From an uncultured Brachyspira sp. (lineage in GTDB: Bacteria; Spirochaetota; Brachyspiria; Brachyspirales; Brachyspiraceae): a stretch of DNA of 10,024 bases. A model generated the notes under the pieces. It was not told the DNA's origin and ran no database searches. It saw only the letters and a list, made by a program, of their open reading frames with translations. The DNA lies in contig CAKVCG010000060.1 in NCBI GenBank assembly GCA_934725525.1, positions 1 to 10,024 on the forward strand, given 5' to 3'. Numbering within the stretch: position 1 is the stretch's first letter; every line of letters begins with the position of its first letter. Shown in pieces: positions 1-7,199 of this stretch. Made by a program: the position numbers and the translations under genes.

Positions 1-108
1 AAGAGTTCCGCCAAGTCTTAAAGCTCCCGTCATTCCCGTATACATTTTGTAAGGAAAAGAATAGGCAAGCGCCGATATAAATAAAAATAGTATAATATAT
101 TTTTTCAT
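1..108 (-). CDS. N-terminus of an exported protein of unknown function (partial)
   Basis: This is an open frame on the minus strand that starts at an ATG (108-106) and runs off the left edge after 36 codons. The visible protein begins MKKYIILFLFISALAYS, a short lysine start followed by a hydrophobic stretch and small residues. That is a typical Sec signal peptide with likely cleavage around the Ala-Tyr-Ser or Ser-Phe region near residues 15-18. No cysteine follows, so a lipoprotein is not indicated. The mature part seen (PYKMYTGMTGALRLGGTL) is too short to assign to a family. The ribosome site is weak, an A-rich AAAGAA a few bases upstream. It is transcribed away from fabG, so 109-248 holds two divergent upstream regions. 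A periplasmic or outer-membrane protein is the likely class, by inference from the signal peptide only. Confidence 0.6.
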   Translation of the reverse strand, partial: MKKYIILFLFISALAYSFPYKMYTGMTGALRLGGTL

Positions 109-248
109 AATTATTCTTTAATTTATTTAATATTTACAATATATAACACTATAATATATTATATAAAAAATATCAATTATAATAATTATTTTTTATTATT
201 AATGAGTTTATCTTTTACGATATATATAAACCATTGCATAAAAAATAC

Positions 249-277
249 TTGACAAATTTGTTATATTTTGTTTTAAT
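249..277 (+). promoter_or_regulatory. Extended -10 sigma-70 promoter for fabG-acpP
   Basis: A perfect TTGACA (-35) lies at 249-254, followed by a 17-base spacer and a -10 hexamer TTTAAT at 272-277. A TG dinucleotide at 269-270 gives an extended -10 (TGn). The predicted start of transcription is near 284, leaving a leader of about 35 bases before the fabG ATG at 320. A TATAAT also occurs at 283-288, but it sits 28 bases from the TTGACA and is less likely to be the used -10. Hexamers, spacing and TGn are read directly; activity is inferred. Confidence 0.65.
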
Positions 278-319
278 GTAGTTATAATTTATTAAAAAAT
301 TAGGATAATGATTTAAAAT

Positions 320-1069
320 ATGGATTTAAATCTTAAAGGAAAAACCGCTTTAATAACGGGAGCGAGCAGAGGAATAGGAAAAAAAATAGCGGAAACTTTG
401 GCAAAAGAAGGCGCTAATATAGTTATAACCGCTACGAATATTGAAAAAGCTTCAACCGTTGCGGATGAGTTAAAAAAACAATATAATATTGAAACTATGG
501 CTTTAAAGCATAATGTTAAATTAAGCGAATCATGTAAAGAAATAGTCGATAAAACTGTAGAGAAATTTAAATCTATAGATATATTAGTAAATAACGCGGG
601 AATAGCGAGAGATATGCTTGTTATTCAAATGGACGATAACGCTTGGAACGAAGTAATAGGAACTAATCTTTCGGGAGCTTTTTATACTTCAAGAGAGGCG
701 GCAAAATATATGCTAAAGGCAAGAAGCGGAAAGATAATAAATATATCGAGCGTTATAGGAAAAACGGGAAATGCAGGGCAAACAAATTATGCCGCTGCAA
801 AAGCGGGAATAATTGGAATAACGAAATCTATGGCTAAAGAATTTGCATCGCGAAAAATATGCGTTAATGCTATAGCGCCTGGATTTATTCAAACCGATAT
901 GACGGGAGTTTTGCCCGAAGATACGGTTAAAAATATAATGAATATCACGCCGTTAAAGAGATTGGGAAACGCGGAAGATGTCGCTAATTTGGTAGCTTTT
1001 CTTTCGTCAGATTTGAGCGATTATATAACGGGAGAGGTAATAGCTGTAGACGGCGGAATGTCTATGTGA
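320..1069 (+). CDS. fabG: 3-oxoacyl-[acyl-carrier-protein] reductase FabG
   Basis: This NADPH-dependent short-chain dehydrogenase reduces 3-oxoacyl-ACP to 3-hydroxyacyl-ACP in the first reductive step of type II fatty-acid elongation, in the cytoplasm. At 249 aa it has the usual FabG length. The Rossmann cofactor motif TGASRGIG is at residues 13-20, NNAG at 91-94, and the catalytic tetrad reads N116, S144, Y157, K161, with the FabG-like stretch GNAGQTNYAAAKAG around it. The C-terminal ITGEVIAVDGGMSM ending is typical. The start is fixed because a TAA at 314-316 lies in frame just before the ATG. AGGA at 302-305 is 14 bases upstream, a long spacing, so initiation may be modest. acpP follows 84 bases later with no clear terminator between them, so the two are probably co-transcribed. 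Other SDR enzymes look similar, but the acpP/fabF neighbours make FabG very likely. Confidence 0.95.
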   Translation: MDLNLKGKTALITGASRGIGKKIAETLAKEGANIVITATNIEKASTVADELKKQYNIETMALKHNVKLSESCKEIVDKTVEKFKSIDILVNNAGIARDMLVIQMDDNAWNEVIGTNLSGAFYTSREAAKYMLKARSGKIINISSVIGKTGNAGQTNYAAAKAGIIGITKSMAKEFASRKICVNAIAPGFIQTDMTGVLPEDTVKNIMNITPLKRLGNAEDVANLVAFLSSDLSDYITGEVIAVDGGMSM

Positions 1070-1153
1070 TTTTTAATATTTAATATAATAAAAAAGCAAT
1101 AAGGCTGTCTAACACGCTTTATAATAAATAATTTAATTTTTAAGGAGAAAAAA

Positions 1154-1390
1154 ATGGCATTAATCGATGAAATTAAAGATGTGGTTGCGGCTCAACTAAA
1201 CATCTCGGACAAAAGCAAAATTACGGACACTGCTTCTTTCGTAGATGATTTGAACGCTGATTCTTTGGACTTGGTGGAATTAATCATGGAGTTGGAAAAA
1301 CGATACGACATTAAAATTCCTCAAGAAGACCAAGAAAAAATTAAAAATGTAGCGGACGCCGCAAAATATATCGAAGACCATAAAAAGTAA
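1154..1390 (+). CDS. acpP: Acyl carrier protein
   Basis: This small acidic protein of 78 aa carries growing acyl chains on a 4'-phosphopantetheine arm and presents them to FabG, FabF and the other elongation enzymes. The attachment motif is D36-S37-L38 within NADSLDLVELIMELE, with S37 as the modified serine. The four-helix acidic composition and the length are standard. AAGGAG at 1142-1147 is 6 bases before the ATG, one of the strongest ribosome sites in the window. The gene uses many more C-ending codons (GAC, ATC, TTC, AAC) than its neighbours, which fits selection for high expression in an AT-rich genome. It is probably co-transcribed with fabG, and a hairpin terminator follows 17 bases after the stop codon. 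Confidence 0.97.
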   Translation: MALIDEIKDVVAAQLNISDKSKITDTASFVDDLNADSLDLVELIMELEKRYDIKIPQEDQEKIKNVADAAKYIEDHKK

Positions 1391-1406
1391 ATTTATATTA
1401 AAAATT

Positions 1407-1442
1407 TCCCGTAAAATGATTTTCTTTTTGCGGGATTTTTTT
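1407..1442 (+). terminator. Rho-independent terminator after acpP
   Basis: A 10-base-pair stem pairs 1407-1416 with 1426-1435 (CCCG against CGGG, one G-T pair, then four A-T pairs). The loop is 9 bases and a run of seven T follows at 1436-1442. It sits between acpP and fabF, so it should raise fabG-acpP transcript levels over fabF. Whether it stops all transcription or lets some through to fabF cannot be told from sequence. The 53 bases after it contain no convincing promoter. Confidence 0.8.
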
Positions 1443-1482
1443 GATTATTAAATTATTTTTTAAGTTATTTTTTGAAATTATC

Positions 1483-1487
1483 AGGAG
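1483..1487 (+). promoter_or_regulatory. Ribosome binding site that fixes the fabF start
   Basis: AGGAG at 1483-1487 lies 8 bases before the ATG at 1496. It supports that ATG over the in-frame TTG at 1472. The TTG would place this site inside the coding region and add eight residues not expected for the family. Confidence 0.8.
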
Positions 1488-1495
1488 TTATTTAT

Positions 1496-2749
1496 ATGAG
1501 CGAAAGAAGAGTCGTAGTGACAGGGCTTGGGGTAGTAAACGCTTTAGGAAACGATGTAAAAACATTTTGGAATAATCTTTTAAACGGAGTTTCGGGAGTT
1601 AAAAAACTTTCTAAATATTTTGACCCCGATAAAGAACAACTTATAACGAAAATAGGAGCGGAAGCTTTGCCTCTCGAAGGCGATTATTATTCGGATAAAA
1701 AAATGTTAAGAAGATTAGACCCTTTTATAAGTTTTGGAATATACGCGGGACATCATGCATTAAAACAAGCGGGAATAGAACCTAAAAGCGGATTCGACCC
1801 TTTGAGAGCGGGCGTTATTATAGGAAGCGGAATCGGAGGCGTGACTACTTTATTACAAAATCACAATGTGATATTGTCTGAAGGACCAGGCAGAGTGTCT
1901 CCTTTCTTTGTTCCTATGCAAATAATAAATATGACGGCGGGATTAATATCTATCGAATACGGAATGAACGGACCAAATTATAGCGTTGTGACGGCATGCG
2001 CTTCTTCAAACCATTCCATAGGTTTGGGTTATAAACATATTAAAGACAACGAAGCGGATATTATGGTTGTCGGCGGAAGCGAGGCCACGATAAATCCTCT
2101 TACGATAGCGGGCTTTAATAACGCTCGGGCTTTATCGACAAGAAACGATGAGCCCGAAAAAGCTTCAAGACCTTTCGACAAAGGAAGAGACGGTTTCGTT
2201 ATTTCCGAAGGAGCGGGAATATTGGTATTGGAAGAATACGAACATGCAAAAAAAAGAAACGCCAATATACTTGCCGAAATTTGCGGATACGGTTTTACAG
2301 CTGACGCTAATCATATTACGGCGCCTTTAGAAGACGGAGCTATGGGCAGTAGAGCGATGTCTTTGGCTATAGAAAGCGCTAAAATTTCGCCCGATAAGAT
2401 AAATTATATAAACACGCACGGAACTTCTACTCCTACAGGAGATATAGCGGAGGTTAGAGCGATTAAAAAAGCTTTGGGCGAAGACAACGCTAAAAAGATA
2501 AAAATAAATTCTACAAAATCTATGATTGGGCATGCGCTCGGAGCGGCTGGCGGAGTCGAAGCGGTTGCAACAATTATGAGCATTATAGATTCTAAAGTTC
2601 ATCCTACAATAAATATTGACGAGCAAGATTCAGAGTGCGATTTGGATGTCGTGCCAAATACGGCGCAAGATTATAAAATAGAATACGCTATAAGCAATTC
2701 TTTTGGTTTTGGAGGACATAACGCTTCAATCGTATTTAAAAAAATATAA
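1496..2749 (+). CDS. fabF: Beta-ketoacyl-ACP synthase II FabF
   Basis: This condensing enzyme joins malonyl-ACP to an acyl-ACP with loss of CO2, extending the chain by two carbons. From the ATG at 1496 it is 417 aa, close to the usual FabF size. The thiolase-fold active site is intact: nucleophile C168 in VTACASSNHSIG, H308 in THGTSTPTGD, K341 and H346 in KSMIGHALGAAGG. The glycine-rich SFGFGGHN lies near the C-terminus. The ADANHITAP segment and overall pattern fit FabF rather than FabB. The protein opens with RRVVVTGLGVV, the normal first strand, so the eight extra residues from an upstream TTG are not needed. It follows acpP by 105 bases, across a terminator. It may depend on readthrough or on a weak promoter of its own. 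A two-part terminator and repeat region closes the cluster. Confidence 0.95.
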   Translation: MSERRVVVTGLGVVNALGNDVKTFWNNLLNGVSGVKKLSKYFDPDKEQLITKIGAEALPLEGDYYSDKKMLRRLDPFISFGIYAGHHALKQAGIEPKSGFDPLRAGVIIGSGIGGVTTLLQNHNVILSEGPGRVSPFFVPMQIINMTAGLISIEYGMNGPNYSVVTACASSNHSIGLGYKHIKDNEADIMVVGGSEATINPLTIAGFNNARALSTRNDEPEKASRPFDKGRDGFVISEGAGILVLEEYEHAKKRNANILAEICGYGFTADANHITAPLEDGAMGSRAMSLAIESAKISPDKINYINTHGTSTPTGDIAEVRAIKKALGEDNAKKIKINSTKSMIGHALGAAGGVEAVATIMSIIDSKVHPTINIDEQDSECDLDVVPNTAQDYKIEYAISNSFGFGGHNASIVFKKI

Positions 2750-2839
2750 AATCAAAAAGATAAAGCTTATAGAATAATAAAGAGGCGATAAAAAATTAAA
2801 TTTGTCATTAAAATATAATTTTATTTCACACATTCAAGG

Positions 2840-2873
2840 ACGGACGAGGTTAAGACTTCGCCCGTTGTTTTTT
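2840..2873 (+). terminator. Rho-independent terminator after fabF
   Basis: The arms 2840-2850 and 2855-2865 form an 11-position stem (ACGG-A-CGAGGT against ACTTCG-C-CCGT) with one A-C mismatch, one G-T pair and a 4-base loop. TTGTTTTTT follows at 2865-2873. It sits 90 bases after the fabF stop codon and ends the rightward fab transcription before the convergent asd gene. The left arm resembles ACGGAACGAGG inside the repeat copy at 9144-9255, so the terminator may have been recruited from the repeat family; that link is inference. Confidence 0.7.
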
Positions 2874-2876
2874 AAT

Positions 2877-2959
2877 TTGTCACTGCTATCGAATAAAACG
2901 AGGATGGCAATCTATTTTGTGCGGATTGCTTCGTTTTATTACGAAAACTCCAATGACAA
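2877..2959. repeat. Palindromic intergenic repeat, short copy
   Basis: This 83-base imperfect inverted repeat has ends TTGTCACTG at the left and CAATGACAA at the right. Its inner arms are CG-AATAAAACGA against TCGTTTTATTACG and GCAATC against GGATTGC, so most of it can fold into one long hairpin. It shares ordered blocks with the copy at 9144-9255: ACGAGGAT at 2898, AATCTATT at 2909, GGATTGCTTC at 2923, and the CAATGAC end. It carries no open frame. It lies between the ends of fabF and asd, the usual place for REP- or MITE-like elements, and its hairpin could also help end asd transcription from the other strand. Confidence 0.7.
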
Positions 2960-2998
2960 TTATTTAATTTAACTAAATAAAAAATGTTTAAAAATTCT

Positions 2999-4015
2999 TT
3001 ATTTTCTATCTTTCAAATTTTCCAAAACCAATTCGGCTATTTGAACGGCGTTTGTTGCAGCTCCTTTTCTTAATTGGTCTCCCGCGCAAAATAAAGTCAA
3101 AGAATTTTTAGCGCTTATATCCTCTCTTATTCTGCCGACAAATACCAAATCTTGATTAGTCGTATCCAAAGGCATAGGATATTGAAATTTTGCGGTATTG
3201 TCCACAACTTTAACGCCTTTCGCTTTCGACAATAATTCTCTCGCTTTTTTAGGAGTTATTTTTTTTGCCGTTTCTATCGTTATAGATTCGCTATGGCTTC
3301 TGAATACGGGAACTCGAACGCAACTGCAATTAACTTTCAAATTTGGAGAATGAAGTATTTTTCTTCCTTCGTTTAGCATTTTCAATTCTTCTTTCGTATA
3401 ACCGTTTTTATCGAAAGCGTCTATTTGAGGAATTAAGTTAAAACATATTTGATATTTAAAAGCGTTTATTTCAAATTTTTTTCCTTCTGCATAATCGCAA
3501 ACTTGTTGTTGTAATTCTTCCATAGCTTCTTTACCGGCTCCAGATACCGCTTGATAAGTAGAGGCTATTATTCTTTTTATTTTTCCATATTTATGCAAAG
3601 GAGCTAAAGCGACTAACGCGATTATGGTCGTGCAATTTGGATTCGCTATTATTCCTTTATGTTTTTTTACATCTTCGGGATTGATTTCAGGAACTACCAA
3701 AGGAACTTTTTTATCCATTCTAAAAGCGCTGCTGTTGTCTATAACCACATTCCCAGATTTAACCGCAATCGGGCTTAATTTTTTACTTATATCGCTTCCG
3801 ACAGCGACTAAAGTAATATCCATATTTTTAAACGATTTTTTATCCGCTTTTTCAATAGTATATTCTTTATTTCTGAATTTTACTTTTTTTCCCGCGTCTT
3901 TATTCCCAAGAAGTTTTAATTCGTTAATTGGAAATTCTCTCTCTTCCAAAATTTTTAACATTTCTTTGCCAACCGCCCCAGAAGCGCCTAATAAACATAA
4001 ATTAACTTTTTTCAT
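2999..4015 (-). CDS. asd: Aspartate-semialdehyde dehydrogenase
   Basis: This enzyme reduces aspartyl-4-phosphate to aspartate-4-semialdehyde with NADPH, the branch point to lysine/diaminopimelate, threonine and methionine. The 338-aa length is typical. The nucleotide-binding loop GASGAVG is at residues 10-16. The catalytic cysteine is C128 in NPNCTT, Q155 lies in STYQAVSGAG, and the acid/base histidine is H241 in RSHSES. KGAATNAVQIAE near the C-terminus is a conserved family stretch. The start ATG at 4015 is followed directly by the first strand (KVNLCLLGASG). The ribosome site is weak, with AGGG about 11 bases upstream. It faces away from tyrA across a 140-base gap and converges on fabF. No strong T-run terminator follows its stop codon apart from the palindromic repeat. 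Confidence 0.96.
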   Translation of the reverse strand: MKKVNLCLLGASGAVGKEMLKILEEREFPINELKLLGNKDAGKKVKFRNKEYTIEKADKKSFKNMDITLVAVGSDISKKLSPIAVKSGNVVIDNSSAFRMDKKVPLVVPEINPEDVKKHKGIIANPNCTTIIALVALAPLHKYGKIKRIIASTYQAVSGAGKEAMEELQQQVCDYAEGKKFEINAFKYQICFNLIPQIDAFDKNGYTKEELKMLNEGRKILHSPNLKVNCSCVRVPVFRSHSESITIETAKKITPKKARELLSKAKGVKVVDNTAKFQYPMPLDTTNQDLVFVGRIREDISAKNSLTLFCAGDQLRKGAATNAVQIAELVLENLKDRK

Positions 4016-4053
4016 AAAACGAATTACCCTGCCTTTTTAAAATTATTTTTTAC

Positions 4054-4083
4054 TTGAATATAATATAATAATTAGGATATAAA
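4054..4083 (+). promoter_or_regulatory. Possible tyrA promoter
   Basis: TTGAAT at 4054-4059 is followed by 18 bases and TATAAA at 4078-4083, about 70 bases before the tyrA ATG. In such AT-rich sequence -10-like hexamers are common by chance, so this is only a candidate. The opposite strand of the same gap has TTGTTT-17-TATTAT for asd, which is weaker. Confidence 0.3.
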
Positions 4084-4155
4084 AACAAGTGGCATAATTA
4101 TAAATATTGTTTTTTTATTAATTTCATTTTAAAATACGAAATCAAGGAAATTATT

Positions 4156-5019
4156 ATGACAAATATATTAGTTATCGGACTTGGATTAATCGGCGGTTCT
4201 TTCGTTAAATCTTTGAAAAATAAAAATTCTAAAAAAAATAATTATAGAATTTGGGCTATAGATAAAAATAAAAAAAATATAGAATCGGCTTTGAAAGATA
4301 AATATATTGAAAGAGGTTTTTGTAATTATTCAAAAATAAAAGAAGTTTTCGGTTTTGCGGACATTATTATAATTTGCGCTTTTCCTTCTGTCGCGTTGAA
4401 TATAATAGAAAAGTATAAGGATTTAATAGACGATAAAAAAATACTATCCGATTTTTGCGGAGTGAAAAAAGATATTTTTGACGCCGTTTCAAATAAAAAA
4501 TATGTAGGACTTCATATTATGGCGGGAAAAGAAAAAGGAGGCTATATTAATTCTTCCGAAAGTTTATTCAAAAATTCAAACGCTATAATATTGTCAAACG
4601 ATAAAGCCAAAAAAGAAGATATAAAAAAAATAGAAAAATTATCGAAAGACATCGGCTGCGGAAAAATTATTTTTTCAACGGCTAAAAAACATGATTATAT
4701 GATAGCCTTCACAAGTCAGCTTATGCATATTATCGCATGTTCAATCGTAAATCATAATCAATTTTTAGAATCGTTAGGATACGAGGGAAACAGTTTGGTC
4801 GACCATACGAGAGTGGGAACTATAGACGCAAATATGTGGAGCGAATTATTTTTGTATAATTCAAAATACTTGTCGGATTCGCTTTCGGAATATATAAATC
4901 GTTTGGAAGATTTTAAAAAGGCGCTCGATAAAAAAAATACTAACGAATTAAAAAAATTAATGATTAATTCAAATAAAATAAAATCAAAATGGCTTAAAAG
5001 AAAAAATAATATAAAGTAA
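4156..5019 (+). CDS. tyrA: Prephenate (or arogenate) dehydrogenase, TyrA family
   Basis: This enzyme oxidatively decarboxylates prephenate to 4-hydroxyphenylpyruvate with NAD(P)+ on the way to tyrosine; use of arogenate cannot be excluded. The 287-aa protein is a single-domain TyrA with no fused chorismate mutase and no C-terminal ACT domain. The Rossmann motif GLGLIGGS is at 8-15. The catalytic histidine is H120 in GLHIMAGKEKGG, where the family usually reads HPMAG. H179-D180 and the SQLMH segment (187-191) stand for the usual HD and SHLPH. D216, T218 and R219 (DHTR) before MWSEL match the substrate-binding region. AAGGA at 4144-4148 is 7 bases before the ATG. Its 3' end nearly touches convergent yajQ. 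Family assignment is firm. Substrate and cofactor choice are open. Confidence 0.88.
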   Translation: MTNILVIGLGLIGGSFVKSLKNKNSKKNNYRIWAIDKNKKNIESALKDKYIERGFCNYSKIKEVFGFADIIIICAFPSVALNIIEKYKDLIDDKKILSDFCGVKKDIFDAVSNKKYVGLHIMAGKEKGGYINSSESLFKNSNAIILSNDKAKKEDIKKIEKLSKDIGCGKIIFSTAKKHDYMIAFTSQLMHIIACSIVNHNQFLESLGYEGNSLVDHTRVGTIDANMWSELFLYNSKYLSDSLSEYINRLEDFKKALDKKNTNELKKLMINSNKIKSKWLKRKNNIK

Positions 5020-5029
5020 AAAATAAAAA

Positions 5030-5527
5030 TTATCTATAATTCGTAAATTGCAAAGGAATCGGATAATCTTTTTCTTTTATCATATTAATAACCGCTTGCA
5101 AATCGTCTTTTTTCGCTCCCGATACTCTTATTTGCTCGTCTTGTATGCTCGCTTGAACTTTCAATTTCATTTCTTTAATATCTTTTACTATCGTTCTTGC
5201 CAAATCTTTATCTATTCCGCTTACAATTTCATTTATTTCGCGAATCGAATCTCCCGCCGCTTTTTCTTTTTTCTTCTCTCTCAAACATTTTTGATTGAGT
5301 CCTCTTTTGATAAATTTTTGAAATAAAATATCTCGAACTTGATTAAGAACGAAATCCGCTGGAACGTTTATCGTAATGGTTTTTTCTCCTTTGTTTAATT
5401 CTATAGTTATATTTTGTCCCTTAAAATCGAAACGATTATTTATTTCTTTAATGGCTACATTAACGCAGTCGTCTATTACTTGCATATCCACTTCAGAAAC
5501 TATATCAAAACTTGGGTCTTTTGGCAT
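5030..5527 (-). CDS. yajQ: YajQ family nucleotide-binding protein
   Basis: This is a 165-aa cytoplasmic protein of the YajQ family, whose members bind nucleotides; some act as cyclic-di-GMP effectors that control transcription. The family signature is complete: [10 protein letters not shown] at residues 5-14, NRFDFKG at 31-37, FQKFIKRGL at 69-77, [22 protein letters not shown] at 123-144, and the ending LQFTNYR. AAGGAG on the minus strand (5539-5534) is 6 bases before the ATG at 5527, a strong site. It begins 20 bases after the glgA stop codon on the same strand, so the two are very probably co-transcribed with glgA first. Which ligand this copy binds and what it controls cannot be read from the sequence. 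Confidence 0.93.
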   Translation of the reverse strand: MPKDPSFDIVSEVDMQVIDDCVNVAIKEINNRFDFKGQNITIELNKGEKTITINVPADFVLNQVRDILFQKFIKRGLNQKCLREKKKEKAAGDSIREINEIVSGIDKDLARTIVKDIKEMKLKVQASIQDEQIRVSGAKKDDLQAVINMIKEKDYPIPLQFTNYR

Positions 5528-5547
5528 AATTATCTCCTTAATTATTT

Positions 5548-7041
5548 TTAGTTATTTTTTAATAATTTATTATATAATTTTTTATATTCTTTAGCCGTTT
5601 TTAAAAGCGAATAATCTTTATTCATAGCGTTATAAATAAGCTTATTCCAAACCTTTTTATTATCATATGTCTTAAAAGCAAAATCCATAGTATCGACAAA
5701 ATCATTAACCGAATAATTATTGAAAACGAATCCCGTAGCTTTATTTAGCGATTTAGAATCTTTATAATTTATAACCGTATCTTTGAGTCCACCAACGGAA
5801 TGAACAATTGGCAAACTTCCATATTTCATGCTATAGATTTGATTGAGACCGCATGGCTCGAATTTGCTCGGCATTAAATACATGTCGCTTCCCGCCGTTA
5901 ATCTATGAGCGAGCGATTCGTCAAAATCGAAAATCACTTTTATATTTTTCGTTCTATTCGCCCGCTTTATAAATTCTTCTTCAAAATTTTTGAAATAATT
6001 ATTTTTAGAAAATAAGAAAATAAAATTTCCGTCATAAGTGGAAAGTTCAAAAAACGAAGAATATATTAAATCGAGTCCTTTCTGTGGGTCGAATCTTGAA
6101 ATCATAGTCGTTAGCGGAAAATTTTTATTCTTTAAATTAAATTCTCTATATAAAGAATTTCTTATAAGTTTTTTCTTTTTTAGGCATTCTTCCACAGAGT
6201 TAATATTCGAGTTTGCGCTATAATGATGTTTAATATATTTGTCGTTTTTTGGATTCCAAGAATTGTCGTTTACTCCGTTTAATACTCCGAATAATTTATA
6301 AGAATTTTCGGCAAGCAAATTATTAAGCCCAAATCCTTCGCTTTGAATTTCTTTAGCGTAAGAAGGACTAACGGTAGTTATTAAATCGGACAAAATTATT
6401 CCAGCTTTTATAAAGCTCACTTTTCCGTAAAATTCCAATCTGCTATGAACAAAAAATTTCCAAGATATATTTAGCAAATTATAAATATTCGTTTCAAAAT
6501 TTCCTTGATATGCAAGATTATGAATAGTAAAAACTACTTTCAAATTTTTCAAAGCTTCTTCTTCGTTATAAATTTCTTTTATATAAAGAGCGATTAAAGA
6601 ACTCTGCCAATCGTTTAAGTGAATTATATCCAATTTAAATTTTTCTTTTTTGTATAAATGAATTATTAATTTAACAACCGTTTTTGAAAATAAAATAAAT
6701 CTGCTCGCGTTATCTTCGTAATCTTTTCCATTTTCCGAATATAATCCGTTTCTATTAAAAAATCTATCCTGCTTTATAAAGTAAACCGTTATATTTGAAT
6801 TTTCGGGATGCTTTATTTTTATAATTTCAACTTCGATATCGTTTTTATCATGTTTTATTTTAAGTTTCGCATATTCGCTTTTTTTGTCTACGAATTTATA
6901 ATTATCTTTATATAAAGGAACTATCAAAGAAGAATCGATTTTTATAGAATTTAAAGCGATAGGCAAACTGCCCGCAATATCTCCCAATCCGCCAGTTTTT
7001 GAAAACGGGTAAGCCTCGCTTGATACCATAAATAAATTCAC
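5548..7041 (-). CDS. glgA: Glycogen (starch) synthase GlgA
   Basis: This GT5 glycosyltransferase adds glucose from a nucleotide sugar, normally ADP-glucose, to growing alpha-1,4-glucan. The 497-aa protein has the two expected Rossmann-like halves. The N-terminal KTGGLGD is at 15-21, HLNDWQ at 141-146, [10 protein letters not shown] at 223-232 and GVLNGVND at 252-259. The C-terminal half has SRFDPQKG at 315-322 (R316 and K321 for the sugar phosphate), [10 protein letters not shown] at 394-403 with E395, and GGLKDTV at 417-423. The start is a GTG at 7041-7039 with AGG 7 bases upstream. It supplies the whole first strand NLFMVSSEA, and the next ATG (7029) would cut that strand short. It is the first gene of a glgA-yajQ pair and diverges from the membrane TPR gene. 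No other glycogen gene is visible here. Confidence 0.94.
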   Translation of the reverse strand: MNLFMVSSEAYPFSKTGGLGDIAGSLPIALNSIKIDSSLIVPLYKDNYKFVDKKSEYAKLKIKHDKNDIEVEIIKIKHPENSNITVYFIKQDRFFNRNGLYSENGKDYEDNASRFILFSKTVVKLIIHLYKKEKFKLDIIHLNDWQSSLIALYIKEIYNEEEALKNLKVVFTIHNLAYQGNFETNIYNLLNISWKFFVHSRLEFYGKVSFIKAGIILSDLITTVSPSYAKEIQSEGFGLNNLLAENSYKLFGVLNGVNDNSWNPKNDKYIKHHYSANSNINSVEECLKKKKLIRNSLYREFNLKNKNFPLTTMISRFDPQKGLDLIYSSFFELSTYDGNFIFLFSKNNYFKNFEEEFIKRANRTKNIKVIFDFDESLAHRLTAGSDMYLMPSKFEPCGLNQIYSMKYGSLPIVHSVGGLKDTVINYKDSKSLNKATGFVFNNYSVNDFVDTMDFAFKTYDNKKVWNKLIYNAMNKDYSLLKTAKEYKKLYNKLLKNN

Positions 7042-7199
7042 ATCTATACCTGAAAAATCATCGCTATGTCTATATTACTATAAAAACGAATAAATGTCTA
7101 TTATTATTTTTTTATTTAATATTTCAACAATTATAATATTATAGATTTATATTAAAAAGAAAATATAAGAAATTAAGAAAAATACCGATAATTATATTG

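Noticed and set aside
308..316. Mini-frame ATG-ATT-TAA just after AGGA at 302-305, a possible leader peptide for fabG.
   Set aside because: Two codons with only two bases between the AGGA and the ATG; not a credible translated leader.
1093..1120. AAAGC...GCTTT inverted pair between fabG and acpP as a terminator or processing hairpin.
   Set aside because: Only five base pairs around an 18-base loop with no T-run; too weak to call.
1472..1495. Upstream TTG start for fabF adding eight residues.
   Set aside because: AGGAG at 1483-1487 lies inside this extension and is correctly placed for the ATG at 1496, where the family's usual N-terminus begins.
2029..2626. Open frames on the minus strand and in another plus frame within fabF.
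   Set aside because: They lie wholly inside a gene with intact catalytic motifs, have no ribosome sites and show no recognisable protein features.
3624..4040. A 138-codon plus-strand frame antisense to asd with hydrophobic composition.
   Set aside because: It is a shadow of asd, whose motifs are complete; its hydrophobicity follows from reading the complement of lysine-rich codons.
7197..7199. TTG at 7197 as start of the membrane TPR gene.
   Set aside because: It is directly followed by an ATG at 7200 and another at 7206, with no ribosome site favouring the TTG.
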